A DNA stretch of 15,326 bases, taken from the NCBI GenBank assembly GCA_036003885.1, contig DASYSA010000390.1:1-15326 (forward strand). The letters are read 5' to 3'. Shown here one piece after another: positions 1-6,348 of this stretch. Positions within the stretch are counted from its first letter, which is position 1, and every line of letters starts with the position of its first letter. Position numbers and translations under genes: made by a program. Under the pieces are notes generated by a model, which did no database searches, was not told the origin of the DNA, and worked only from the letters and a program-made list of their open reading frames with translations. The DNA comes from DASYSA01 sp036003885 (GTDB lineage Bacteria; Acidobacteriota; Blastocatellia; UBA7656).

Positions 1-21
1 GCACCCGCAACAGGGGACTGA
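1..21 (+). other. possible 3' tail of an upstream gene
   Basis: The first 21 bases can be read as six codons (A-P-A-T-G-D) followed by TGA, 27 bases before the ATG of the outer-membrane efflux gene. Such genes usually follow the RND inner-membrane pump subunit, so this could be the end of the pump gene. Six codons cannot identify it, and two other frames are also open for a short distance here. Confidence 0.2.
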
Positions 22-48
22 GCGTACTCGCAGAAGGTGCATAAGAAA

Positions 49-1461
49 ATGAACCAGAGGTTGATTAGTGTCGTCGTAATTGTGAGCCTGCTCTCGGGCT
101 GCACGGTCGGTCCGAAATATCGGAGGCCCGCTGTCAAAACACCAGACGTATTCCGGGGGACCTCGGATGCGAGCGCGCCGCCGGATCCAGCGTCGCTTGC
201 TGACATGAAATGGTTTGAGATCTTCAAGGACTCGCAGCTCCAGGGATTAATCCGCGCGGCTCTGGTCGAAAACTACGATCTTCGCGATGCCGTCGCCCGA
301 GTGTCCGCGGCGCGCGCGAACCTCGGAATCACACGTTCGGATCAATTCCCGAGTGTCGGGCCCAGCGCTTCGGTAACAACGCTTCGCCGCTCGGCAAGCG
401 GAGCATTTCCTCTTGGACCGGGCATAGCGCAGAATCGAACCTTCGGCACCGTGTTGCTCAACTTGCTGTCGTTCGAGGTCGATGTTTGGGGCCGATTGCG
501 GCGCGCGACCGAAGCCGCGCGCGCTGATTTGCTGGCCACTGAAGAATCTCGCAAAGCAGTGATCACGACGCTTGTGAGCGACGTTGCTTCAAACTACTTC
601 AACCTGCTCGAGCTCGACAGGGAGCTGGAGATTGCAAAGCGCACTCTTGCAACTCGTCAGGAATCTCTGCAACTCATTAGAGTGAGGCAGGAGGGCGGCG
701 TTGCGACTATGTTGGATGTGCGCCAGGCAGAACAACTGGTCTACAACGCAACCCAGGCGATTCCCGACATCGAGAGGCTGATCGAGCAACAAGAAAACGA
801 GATCAGCGTGCTGCTGGGCAAGAGCCCCGGCCCCGTCGCGCGCGGCAGTTCGTTGACGGACCAGGAACAACCGGCGTCGGTGCCTCCAGGGCTGCCGTCT
901 TCGCTGTTGGAGAGGCGACCCGACATCAGGACCGCGGAACAGAACTTGATCGCCGCGAACGCGAACATAGGTGTGGCACAAGCCGCCTACTTTCCCCGAA
1001 TCAGCCTGACAGCGTTCCTGGGAGGGGAAAGCAACCAACTCTCAACGTTGTTCAAAGGACCGACTCGAGTGTGGCAGTTCGTGCCTCAGGTAAGTCAACC
1101 AATCTTCAGCGCGGGCAGACTCAGATCGAATGTGAGACTTGCGGAAGCACAACAGAACATTGCGCTGGTTCAGTATGAGAAGGCGATCCAAACCGCCTTC
1201 CGTGAGGTTTCGGACGCCCTGGTGCAATACCGCAAGGTCAAAGAGGTGCGCACACAACAGGAGTTGTTGTTGACGACCTTGCAGGATCGGTCGCGTCTTG
1301 CCTATCTGAGATACAACGGGGGAGTCGACACTCTCCTCAATGCTCTGGACGCCGATCGCGACCTGTTTAACGCCGAGTTGAACCTCGCTCAAACCAGGCG
1401 CAACGAATTGCTCGGACTGGTGCTGCTCTACAAGGCTCTGGGCGGCGGCTGGACGCAATGA
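49..1461 (+). CDS. outer-membrane efflux lipoprotein, NodT/OprM (TolC-like) family
   Basis: Outer-membrane channel subunit of a tripartite efflux pump, normally paired with an RND permease and a periplasmic adaptor, probably encoded just upstream of the window. Counting from the ATG at 49, there is a basic start, a hydrophobic stretch (residues 5-16) and the lipobox LLSGC with acylated Cys18, followed by TVGPKYRRP, typical of NodT-family lipoproteins. Two OEP-type repeats fill the rest, with the family motif LLERRPDIR near the middle (about residue 286) and the family-typical C-terminus ALGGGW. At about 470 residues the length is normal. An in-frame GTG at 37 would add four residues. I prefer ATG 49 because AGAAGG (32-37) lies 11 bases upstream of it and nothing suitable precedes the GTG. 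The family is clear; the drug or metabolite exported cannot be told. Confidence 0.93.
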   Translation: MNQRLISVVVIVSLLSGCTVGPKYRRPAVKTPDVFRGTSDASAPPDPASLADMKWFEIFKDSQLQGLIRAALVENYDLRDAVARVSAARANLGITRSDQFPSVGPSASVTTLRRSASGAFPLGPGIAQNRTFGTVLLNLLSFEVDVWGRLRRATEAARADLLATEESRKAVITTLVSDVASNYFNLLELDRELEIAKRTLATRQESLQLIRVRQEGGVATMLDVRQAEQLVYNATQAIPDIERLIEQQENEISVLLGKSPGPVARGSSLTDQEQPASVPPGLPSSLLERRPDIRTAEQNLIAANANIGVAQAAYFPRISLTAFLGGESNQLSTLFKGPTRVWQFVPQVSQPIFSAGRLRSNVRLAEAQQNIALVQYEKAIQTAFREVSDALVQYRKVKEVRTQQELLLTTLQDRSRLAYLRYNGGVDTLLNALDADRDLFNAELNLAQTRRNELLGLVLLYKALGGGWTQ

Positions 1462-1463
1462 AG

Positions 1464-1613
1464 AACGTTTCGCGTTTTGCGTTTTAAGTTTTACGTTCTG
1501 TAGATCAAAGTGATGCTGCCTTCGAGTAAACGTAAAACGTAAAACGTAAAACGTAAAACGTAAAACGTAAAACGTAAAACGTAAAACGTAAAACGTAAAA
1601 CGTAAAACGTTTC
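1464..1613. repeat. inverted heptamer array (CGTAAAA), copy 1; possible bidirectional terminator
   Basis: This element fills the gap between two convergent genes. The right arm (1531-1607) is 11 perfect head-to-tail copies of CGTAAAA, ended by ACGTTT four bases from the hemL stop codon. The left arm (1464-1499) holds the complementary heptamers in degenerate form (such as TGCGTTT, TAAGTTT). The centre (1500-1526) is unique. A hairpin between the arms would leave T-rich runs on one side, so termination in either direction is possible but inferred. The related element at 15131-15232 also lies between convergent genes. Confidence 0.85.
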
Positions 1614-2906
1614 CTATCTGGCGGCCTTCATTGCGACGCGGGCAGCTTCGATCGTTCGATCGATGATGTCATCAGAATGCGCGGCGCTAACGAACGCACA
1701 TTCGAACTGCGAAGGCGCCAGGTAGACTCCCTCGTCCAGGATAGCCCTGAAGAATCTCGCATAGAGATTCGTGTCAGCCTGCTTTGCCGTAGGCCAACCG
1801 GTGACCGGCCCCTCGGCGAAAAACGCGGTGAGCATCGATCCGACCCGGTTCACCGTAGCGGGAACTCCCAACTTCCCGGCAACCCCTTTCAACCCACTCT
1901 CGAGCCTCCCGCTCAGCCGTTCCAGTTCCGCGTACGGATTCGTCTCCTTCAAGAGCTTCAACGTCGTGAGCCCGGCAGTCACAGCGAGCGGATTGCCGGA
2001 AAGAGTACCCGCCTGATAGACCGCGCCCAGCGGCGCAATTCTCTCCATCACGTCTGCACGTCCCCCGAACGCCGCAGCTGGAAGGCCGCCGCCGATGATC
2101 TTGCCAAGGCAGGTCAGATCCGGCTTCACGCCATATAGCTCCTGCGCGCCTCCGTATGCGATGCGAAAGCCCGTTATCACCTCGTCGAAGATCAGAAGCG
2201 CACCGTGAAAGGCAGTCACCTCGCGAAGCATCTCCAGGAATCCGGCGCCTGGCGCCACGCATCCCATGTTGCCTGCGACTGGTTCGACGATGACGCAGGC
2301 GATCTCGTCTCCCTGCTCCTCGAAAGCGGCTCTCAGAGCCTGTTCGTCGTTGAAGCCCAGGACCACAGTGTTCCGAGCGAAGTCGGCCGGCACGCCTGCG
2401 CTGTCGGGTGTTCCGAACGTTGCGAGACCCGAACCTGCTTTCACCAACAAGCTGTCGGAGTGCCCGTGGTAACAGCCTTCGAATTTGATGATTCGATCCC
2501 GCCCCGTGAACCCGCGAGCGAGCCTTATGGCGCTCATCGCGGCCTCGGTACCCGAGCTGACCAACCGCACCTTTTCGATCGAAGGAAAAGCGGCAATGAT
2601 CTCTTCGGCTAGTTCGATCTCGAGCTCGGTGGGTGCACCGTAGCTGGTGCCGCTCTCCGTCGCCCGTCGCACGGCTTCCAGGACCTCCGGATGAGCGTGG
2701 CCAAGTATCATCGGTCCCCAGGAGCCGACGTAGTCCAGGTACTCGTTGCCGTCGGCGTCAGTAATGGTGGCGCCGGACGCTTGCTTGATAAACAGCGGTC
2801 CGCGACCCACCGCCCGAAAGGCGCGCACCGGACTATTGACTCCGCCCGGAATCGTGCGTGATGCGCGTTCGAACAATCGAGTTGATTCAGTATAGCGCTT
2901 TGCCAT
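1614..2906 (-). CDS. hemL: glutamate-1-semialdehyde 2,1-aminomutase
   Basis: PLP enzyme that converts glutamate-1-semialdehyde to 5-aminolevulinate in the C5 route to haem and other tetrapyrroles; cytoplasmic. The 430-residue length matches the family. Visible landmarks are the N-terminal RTIPGGVNSPVRAF motif, GTEAAMSAIRLAR (about 119-131) for the phosphate cup, FEGCYHGHSD (142-151), FDEVITGFR with D241 that contacts the PLP ring, and the Schiff-base lysine K269 in CLGKIIGGGLP. TLSGNPLA follows, as in the family. The ATG at 2906 has GAGG seven bases upstream and gives the expected N-terminus. It is transcribed alone, toward the efflux gene, from the extended -10 promoter proposed at 2955-2983. 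The stop codon lies four bases from the end of a heptamer array. No gabaculine-type or class-III variant explains the motifs better. Confidence 0.97.
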   Translation of the reverse strand: MAKRYTESTRLFERASRTIPGGVNSPVRAFRAVGRGPLFIKQASGATITDADGNEYLDYVGSWGPMILGHAHPEVLEAVRRATESGTSYGAPTELEIELAEEIIAAFPSIEKVRLVSSGTEAAMSAIRLARGFTGRDRIIKFEGCYHGHSDSLLVKAGSGLATFGTPDSAGVPADFARNTVVLGFNDEQALRAAFEEQGDEIACVIVEPVAGNMGCVAPGAGFLEMLREVTAFHGALLIFDEVITGFRIAYGGAQELYGVKPDLTCLGKIIGGGLPAAAFGGRADVMERIAPLGAVYQAGTLSGNPLAVTAGLTTLKLLKETNPYAELERLSGRLESGLKGVAGKLGVPATVNRVGSMLTAFFAEGPVTGWPTAKQADTNLYARFFRAILDEGVYLAPSQFECAFVSAAHSDDIIDRTIEAARVAMKAAR

Positions 2907-2954
2907 ATTCTAGCCTCGTATTGATGATGTGTGGTTGGTTTTGAGGAAGCACAG

Positions 2955-2983
2955 AGTATACCAACCGAGTCGCGTTTCGAGTA
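2955..2983 (-). promoter_or_regulatory. candidate hemL promoter (extended -10)
   Basis: On the minus strand, TATACT (2960-2955) is preceded by TGG, giving an extended -10 of the form TGnTATACT. The -35 region 17 bases upstream (TACTCG, 2983-2978) is poor, as is common for extended -10 promoters. Transcription would start near 2948, leaving a leader of about 42 bases with GAGG before the hemL ATG. Prediction from consensus only. Confidence 0.45.
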
Positions 2984-3065
2984 GGGGTGCGATCGAGGCG
3001 GTGCGCGTCACGGTTTTGTCGGTGCGATCAAAGGGAACGGCTTCAAAGGTCGCGGAAACGTCGGT

Positions 3066-3103
3066 TCTCATTAACACCTCACTGAATTGAGGTGTTAATG
3101 AGA
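3066..3103. repeat. perfect 16-bp inverted repeat, 6-base loop
   Basis: TCTCATTAACACCTCA (3066-3081) and its exact complement TGAGGTGTTAATGAGA (3088-3103) flank the loop CTGAAT. No T-run follows on either strand, so it is not a standard intrinsic terminator. It sits about 80 bases upstream of the hemL promoter and about 120 bases upstream of the glycosyltransferase promoter. It could be an operator for a dimeric regulator, a cruciform or RNA hairpin, or a mobile-repeat remnant. Nothing else in the window matches it. Confidence 0.9.
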
Positions 3104-3224
3104 CACTTTGCCGTGAGGCGCCCAGTGTCACCGAGCCACGAATCTCCTCGAAGGACAACGACCTGAAGGATCGGACCGAGTCAGCTCCGACGCCTGAGCG
3201 CACGGCCCAATGTTGATCCTGCAT

Positions 3225-3253
3225 TTGTCCAGGCTGTAGTCATCTTCTATAAT
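3225..3253 (+). promoter_or_regulatory. candidate sigma-70-type promoter of the glycosyltransferase gene
   Basis: TTGTCC (3225-3230), a 17-base spacer and a perfect TATAAT (3248-3253). The start point would be at about 3259-3261, only four to six bases before the GTG at 3265. The mRNA would then be leaderless or nearly so, which agrees with the absence of a ribosome binding site. Confidence 0.6.
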
Positions 3254-3264
3254 CGGCGTTCACC

Positions 3265-5217
3265 GTGTCTGCGCAAATCAACAGACGCGACCTCCCGTGG
3301 GTCGTCCTCATCTCGGTCTCGTTCATATTTGGCCTGGTCGTTTCGTGGGAGCGCTGGGGCAATCCGCTCGTAGACTGCGGACGCGAGATGAACCAACCGT
3401 TGAGGCTTGCGCGCGGCGAGATGCTCTACTCCCAGGTGCGCCACATCTACGGTCCGCTCTCGCCTTATCTCAATGCGCTTCTCTACCGGATTTTTGGCGC
3501 GTCGCTTGGCGTGCTCTATGCCGATGGCATAGTTACGGCGTTGGTGATCATCGGCCTCGTGTACTGGTTGGCGCGTCAACTGATGGGACGAGCGCCTTCG
3601 GCGGCAGCGGCGCTCAGCGTAATGTGGATATGCGCGTTCAAGCAGGCGGGCAACTACGTGCTGCCGTACTCTTATGCCGCGCTGCATGGCTGCGTGCTTG
3701 GACTCGCGTCGCTTGCCCTCCTGGTAAAGGCTGCAGGCGCCAGGGAAGGCGCAGTCCGCGACGGAGCAGGCGGCAGATTGTCGGCGGCGAAATACCTGAT
3801 GTGCGCCGGAGTCATTGCCGGTCTAACCGTACTGGCGAAGACCGAGATGGGCTTTGCGGCGGTGAGCACTGGAGTGGCTGCTGCCGGTATTATTTACTAC
3901 CCGCAGCTCAGACGCTCCCTGGTCTCGATTGTATATTTCCTGGGCCCGGCGATGGGAGTGGTTGGTCTGGTCTACGGGATAGTGGCCGCGCGCGCAGGTT
4001 GGTACGCCTTGCTGCAGGAGAGCTTCCTCGCCTTGCAGAACCTCCCGGTGGAGTTGGTCTACTTTAACAAGCGAATGTCCGGATTCGACCAGCCGCTGCT
4101 ATCGCTTGCCCAGATGGGCGGCTCGCTGCTGAGGATTCTCTCGTTCGCACTTCTGATCGCCTCGATCAGTCTGCTGGTTACGCGGTGGAGGAACCGGCGC
4201 CCGGGAATTGAGGTCGCGATGGCCGACCGCAGCTTGCCCAACGCCGGCCGGGCCAGCTATGTGTTGCTGTGGGCATTGGTTCTGCTGTCGGTTCTCTTGT
4301 TTGTCATAGCCCCGTCGGCGGGCAGGCTCCAATGGGACAAGGGACCTTATCTTGCGATGCCGGTTTTGCTCGTCGCCCTGATGGTGTTGACCTTTCTTCG
4401 TTACAGAAGGGAGGTCTCGATAAGCAAAGAGGCGAGCACGAGGACGCTTGTGTTGCTCGTCGTAGCAGTGTACTCGCTTCTGAGCCTCGTGCGAGTGATT
4501 CTCAGAGTCCGCAGCGGCGGGGCCTACAGCTCATATCTTCTGCCGGCATCGGTCATACTGTTCACATACTGCTGGGCCACTACCTTCCCCGGCTTGATCA
4601 AGGATCGCAGGGCGCGCCCCGTGGCGCGCTACATCGGTCTCGCCTTGATATTCGCCTGGGTGGCAGTTACCGCCGGGGTTGTGACTCATCGTTTTCGCAC
4701 GAACAATACCTACCCTGTCACGACGACGCGAGGAACAATCATAGCCATACCGGAACTGGGAATCGCTTTTGATGAGGCCGTACGTTTTATCAATCGCGAG
4801 ACTGAGCCGAGCGACCCGGTAGCCGTAATACCTGAAGGGACTTCGTTGAACTTCTTCACGGACCGCCGTAATCCGCTCAAAGAGGAGATCACTACACCCG
4901 GCTATTTGAATCCCGAACAGGAGGAACGTGCAATCAGCCAGCTCATCGAGTCGAACACTCGGTTGATCCTGGTGACTAACCGCGCAACACCCGAGTTTGG
5001 CCGCGGTATCTTCGGAAGGGATTATTGCCAGAGGCTGATGGGGTGGATCGAGGACAACTTTGAACAACAAGCGATCTTCGGTCCGGATCACGATCCAAAT
5101 CTGAGGATTGGAGCCCGGACCTTCTTTATTCGAGCGTATCGGAAGAAAGAAATGCGAAATGCGAAATTCGAAATGCGAAGTGTCCCAGGCAACTTGCCAC
5201 TGACCACGGACAACTGA
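3265..5217 (+). CDS. GT-C membrane glycosyltransferase (GT39/ArnT-like)
   Basis: Polytopic inner-membrane protein of the GT-C fold, which transfers a sugar from a lipid-phosphate carrier to a lipid, glycan or protein on the periplasmic face. The first membrane helix is residues 11-28. It is followed by VDCGRE with the acidic D37 expected as catalytic base, then RGEMLYSQVRHIYGPLSPY, the pattern of the first periplasmic loop in this superfamily. About ten further hydrophobic segments follow, up to about residue 480, and then a soluble tail. The GTG start is chosen because a later Met would remove helix 1. There is no Shine-Dalgarno sequence, and a strong promoter lies just upstream. Residues 629-650 are encoded by repeat DNA (MRNAKFEMRS and after) and are probably not native. 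Opposite the gene lie an SDR and a DegT sugar-nucleotide enzyme, which fits glycan assembly. Donor and acceptor are unknown. Confidence 0.8.
   Translation: MSAQINRRDLPWVVLISVSFIFGLVVSWERWGNPLVDCGREMNQPLRLARGEMLYSQVRHIYGPLSPYLNALLYRIFGASLGVLYADGIVTALVIIGLVYWLARQLMGRAPSAAAALSVMWICAFKQAGNYVLPYSYAALHGCVLGLASLALLVKAAGAREGAVRDGAGGRLSAAKYLMCAGVIAGLTVLAKTEMGFAAVSTGVAAAGIIYYPQLRRSLVSIVYFLGPAMGVVGLVYGIVAARAGWYALLQESFLALQNLPVELVYFNKRMSGFDQPLLSLAQMGGSLLRILSFALLIASISLLVTRWRNRRPGIEVAMADRSLPNAGRASYVLLWALVLLSVLLFVIAPSAGRLQWDKGPYLAMPVLLVALMVLTFLRYRREVSISKEASTRTLVLLVVAVYSLLSLVRVILRVRSGGAYSSYLLPASVILFTYCWATTFPGLIKDRRARPVARYIGLALIFAWVAVTAGVVTHRFRTNNTYPVTTTRGTIIAIPELGIAFDEAVRFINRETEPSDPVAVIPEGTSLNFFTDRRNPLKEEITTPGYLNPEQEERAISQLIESNTRLILVTNRATPEFGRGIFGRDYCQRLMGWIEDNFEQQAIFGPDHDPNLRIGARTFFIRAYRKKEMRNAKFEMRSVPGNLPLTTDN
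5149..5180. repeat. heptamer repeat, TGCGAAA/TTCGAAA family, copy 1
   Basis: Four consecutive 7-bp units (TGCGAAA, TGCGAAA, TTCGAAA, TGCGAAG) lie inside the 3' end of the glycosyltransferase reading frame. The same units occur as inverted arms at 7350-7412. No opposing arm is visible at this copy. Confidence 0.75.
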
Positions 5218-5234
5218 CCACGGACAACTGACAA
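5200..5234. repeat. 14-bp tandem repeat (CTGACCACGGACAA)
   Basis: Two perfect copies (5200-5213 and 5214-5227) and a partial third (5228-5234). The glycosyltransferase stop codon TGA (5215-5217) lies in the second copy. The repeat ends five bases before the stop of the convergent aminotransferase gene. Confidence 0.8.
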
Positions 5235-5238
5235 TGGA

Positions 5239-6348
5239 CTAGCCAAAAGAGTTTACACTCTCAGCCACATACCTTGCCTCGTCGTCGGTAAGCTCGGCGA
5301 AGATCGGCAGCGTGAGGACCTCGCGTGAGCACTCTTCCGAGATGGGGAACGCCCCTTCACGCTCGTTCAAGTCCTGATAAGCCTCTTGAAGATGTATCGG
5401 CACCGGATAGTGAATCAATGTCCCGACGCCGCAATCGGCCATATGCTTCTGGAGTTCGTCCCTCCGCCGGCATCTGACCACGTAAAGGTGATAGTTGTGA
5501 ACGCCGTAGTCCAGCTCGACCGGCTTCCTTACCAATTCGTTCCTGATTTCACGCTCGTAGATTGCGGCAATCTCCCGCCTGCGCCGGTTCCAGCCCTCCA
5601 GCTTCGGAAGCTTCACCCGCAGTATCGCCGCCTGCATCTCATCCAGCCTGCTATTGATTCCCCTGGTCGCATGGTAGTACCGGCGAACTTCGCCATAGTT
5701 GCGCAACCGGCGGACACGCTCAGCGATATCATCGTCATCGGTTACGACTGCGCCCCCGTCCCCAAAAGCCCCGAGGTTCTTGCTCGGATAGAAGCTGAAG
5801 CACCCTGAGTCGCCGATGACGCCCAGCTTGCGGTTTCGGTACATTGCTCCCACCCCCTGCGCCGTGTCTTCGACGACGCGGATGTCATGCCTGCGAGCGA
5901 TTTCGATGATCGGGTCGAGGTCCGCGGCCTGGCCATAGAGGTGAACGGGCACAATCGCGCGAGTGCGCGGTGTGATCGCATCTTCGATCTGCTCCGGGTC
6001 GAGGTTGAAGCTCACCGGATCCACATCGACCAGCACCGGCAGGGCTCCCGACGACGAGATCCCTGACACGGTTGGAACGCAGGTATTCGCCGCCGTGATG
6101 ACTTCGTCTCCAGGTCCGACTCTCGCAGCCGCCAGCGCCAGGTGAATCGCGTCGGTTCCGGAAGCCACTCCCAGCGCATGGCGCGCGCCCAGGTAAGTCG
6201 CGAACTCACGTTCGAACTGCTCGCCCTCCTGGCCGAGAATGAACCAGCCGCGGTTCAGCACTCCCTGAACCGCGGAGTCCACTTCGGTTCGAAGCGATTG
6301 GTATTGGCGTCGCAGATCGCCGAATGGGACTTTTATTCCAGATACCAG
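5239..6348 (-). CDS. DegT/DnrJ/EryC1/StrS-family sugar aminotransferase
   Basis: PLP-dependent aminotransferase that usually converts a keto nucleotide-sugar to the amino sugar for surface glycans or antibiotics; cytoplasmic. Motifs are VPFGDLRRQYQ at the start, ASGTDAIHLAL for the phosphate-binding loop, VEDTAQGVGA with the PLP-ring aspartate (D161 from the CTG) and FYPSKNLGAFGDGG with the Schiff-base lysine (K190). The pattern MYRNRKLGVIGDSGCFSFYPSKNLG is typical and no catalytic residue is missing. The start is unusual. The homology-like N-terminus has no ATG, GTG or TTG in front of it except a GTG at 6417, which lies 85 bases inside the upstream gene and has no ribosome binding site. AAGGAG (6362-6357) lies eight bases before an in-frame CTG (6348), which I choose; an ATA at 6336 is the other option. 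It overlaps the SDR gene and is probably translated with it. The exact sugar is unknown. Confidence 0.92.
   Translation of the reverse strand: MVSGIKVPFGDLRRQYQSLRTEVDSAVQGVLNRGWFILGQEGEQFEREFATYLGARHALGVASGTDAIHLALAAARVGPGDEVITAANTCVPTVSGISSSGALPVLVDVDPVSFNLDPEQIEDAITPRTRAIVPVHLYGQAADLDPIIEIARRHDIRVVEDTAQGVGAMYRNRKLGVIGDSGCFSFYPSKNLGAFGDGGAVVTDDDDIAERVRRLRNYGEVRRYYHATRGINSRLDEMQAAILRVKLPKLEGWNRRRREIAAIYEREIRNELVRKPVELDYGVHNYHLYVVRCRRRDELQKHMADCGVGTLIHYPVPIHLQEAYQDLNEREGAFPISEECSREVLTLPIFAELTDDEARYVAESVNSFG

Larger units (their letters stand above)
2907..3264. other. divergent intergenic region hemL / glycosyltransferase, with a doubtful ORF
   Basis: This 358-base stretch separates two divergent genes. 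It contains both candidate promoters and a perfect 16-bp inverted repeat. A 104-codon minus-strand frame is open from ATG 3224 to TAG 2910 and includes the peptide RSFRSLSFEEIRGS. Its third codon positions are not obviously random. However, it has no convincing ribosome binding site, is not recognisable, overlaps both promoters and contains the palindrome, so I do not annotate it as a gene. Confidence 0.6.

Noticed and set aside
589..1038. 149-codon minus-strand frame inside the efflux gene
   Set aside because: Antisense shadow of a well-supported outer-membrane protein gene, with no family resemblance.
1531..1607. Regular repeats resembling a CRISPR array
   Set aside because: Units are contiguous 7-mers with no spacers, and no cas gene is present.
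3066..3103. Inverted repeat as an intrinsic terminator
   Set aside because: No T-run follows on either strand, and it lies upstream of both divergent genes, not at a gene end.
2910..3224. 104-codon minus-strand open frame upstream of hemL
   Set aside because: It has no good ribosome binding site, no recognisable family, contains a perfect palindrome and overlaps both candidate promoters. It is kept only as a note in the region entry.
3297..4067. 256-codon plus-strand frame within the glycosyltransferase gene
   Set aside because: Arg-, Cys- and Trp-rich translation typical of a shifted frame in GC-rich DNA. The overlapping frame has clear membrane helices and GT-C motifs.
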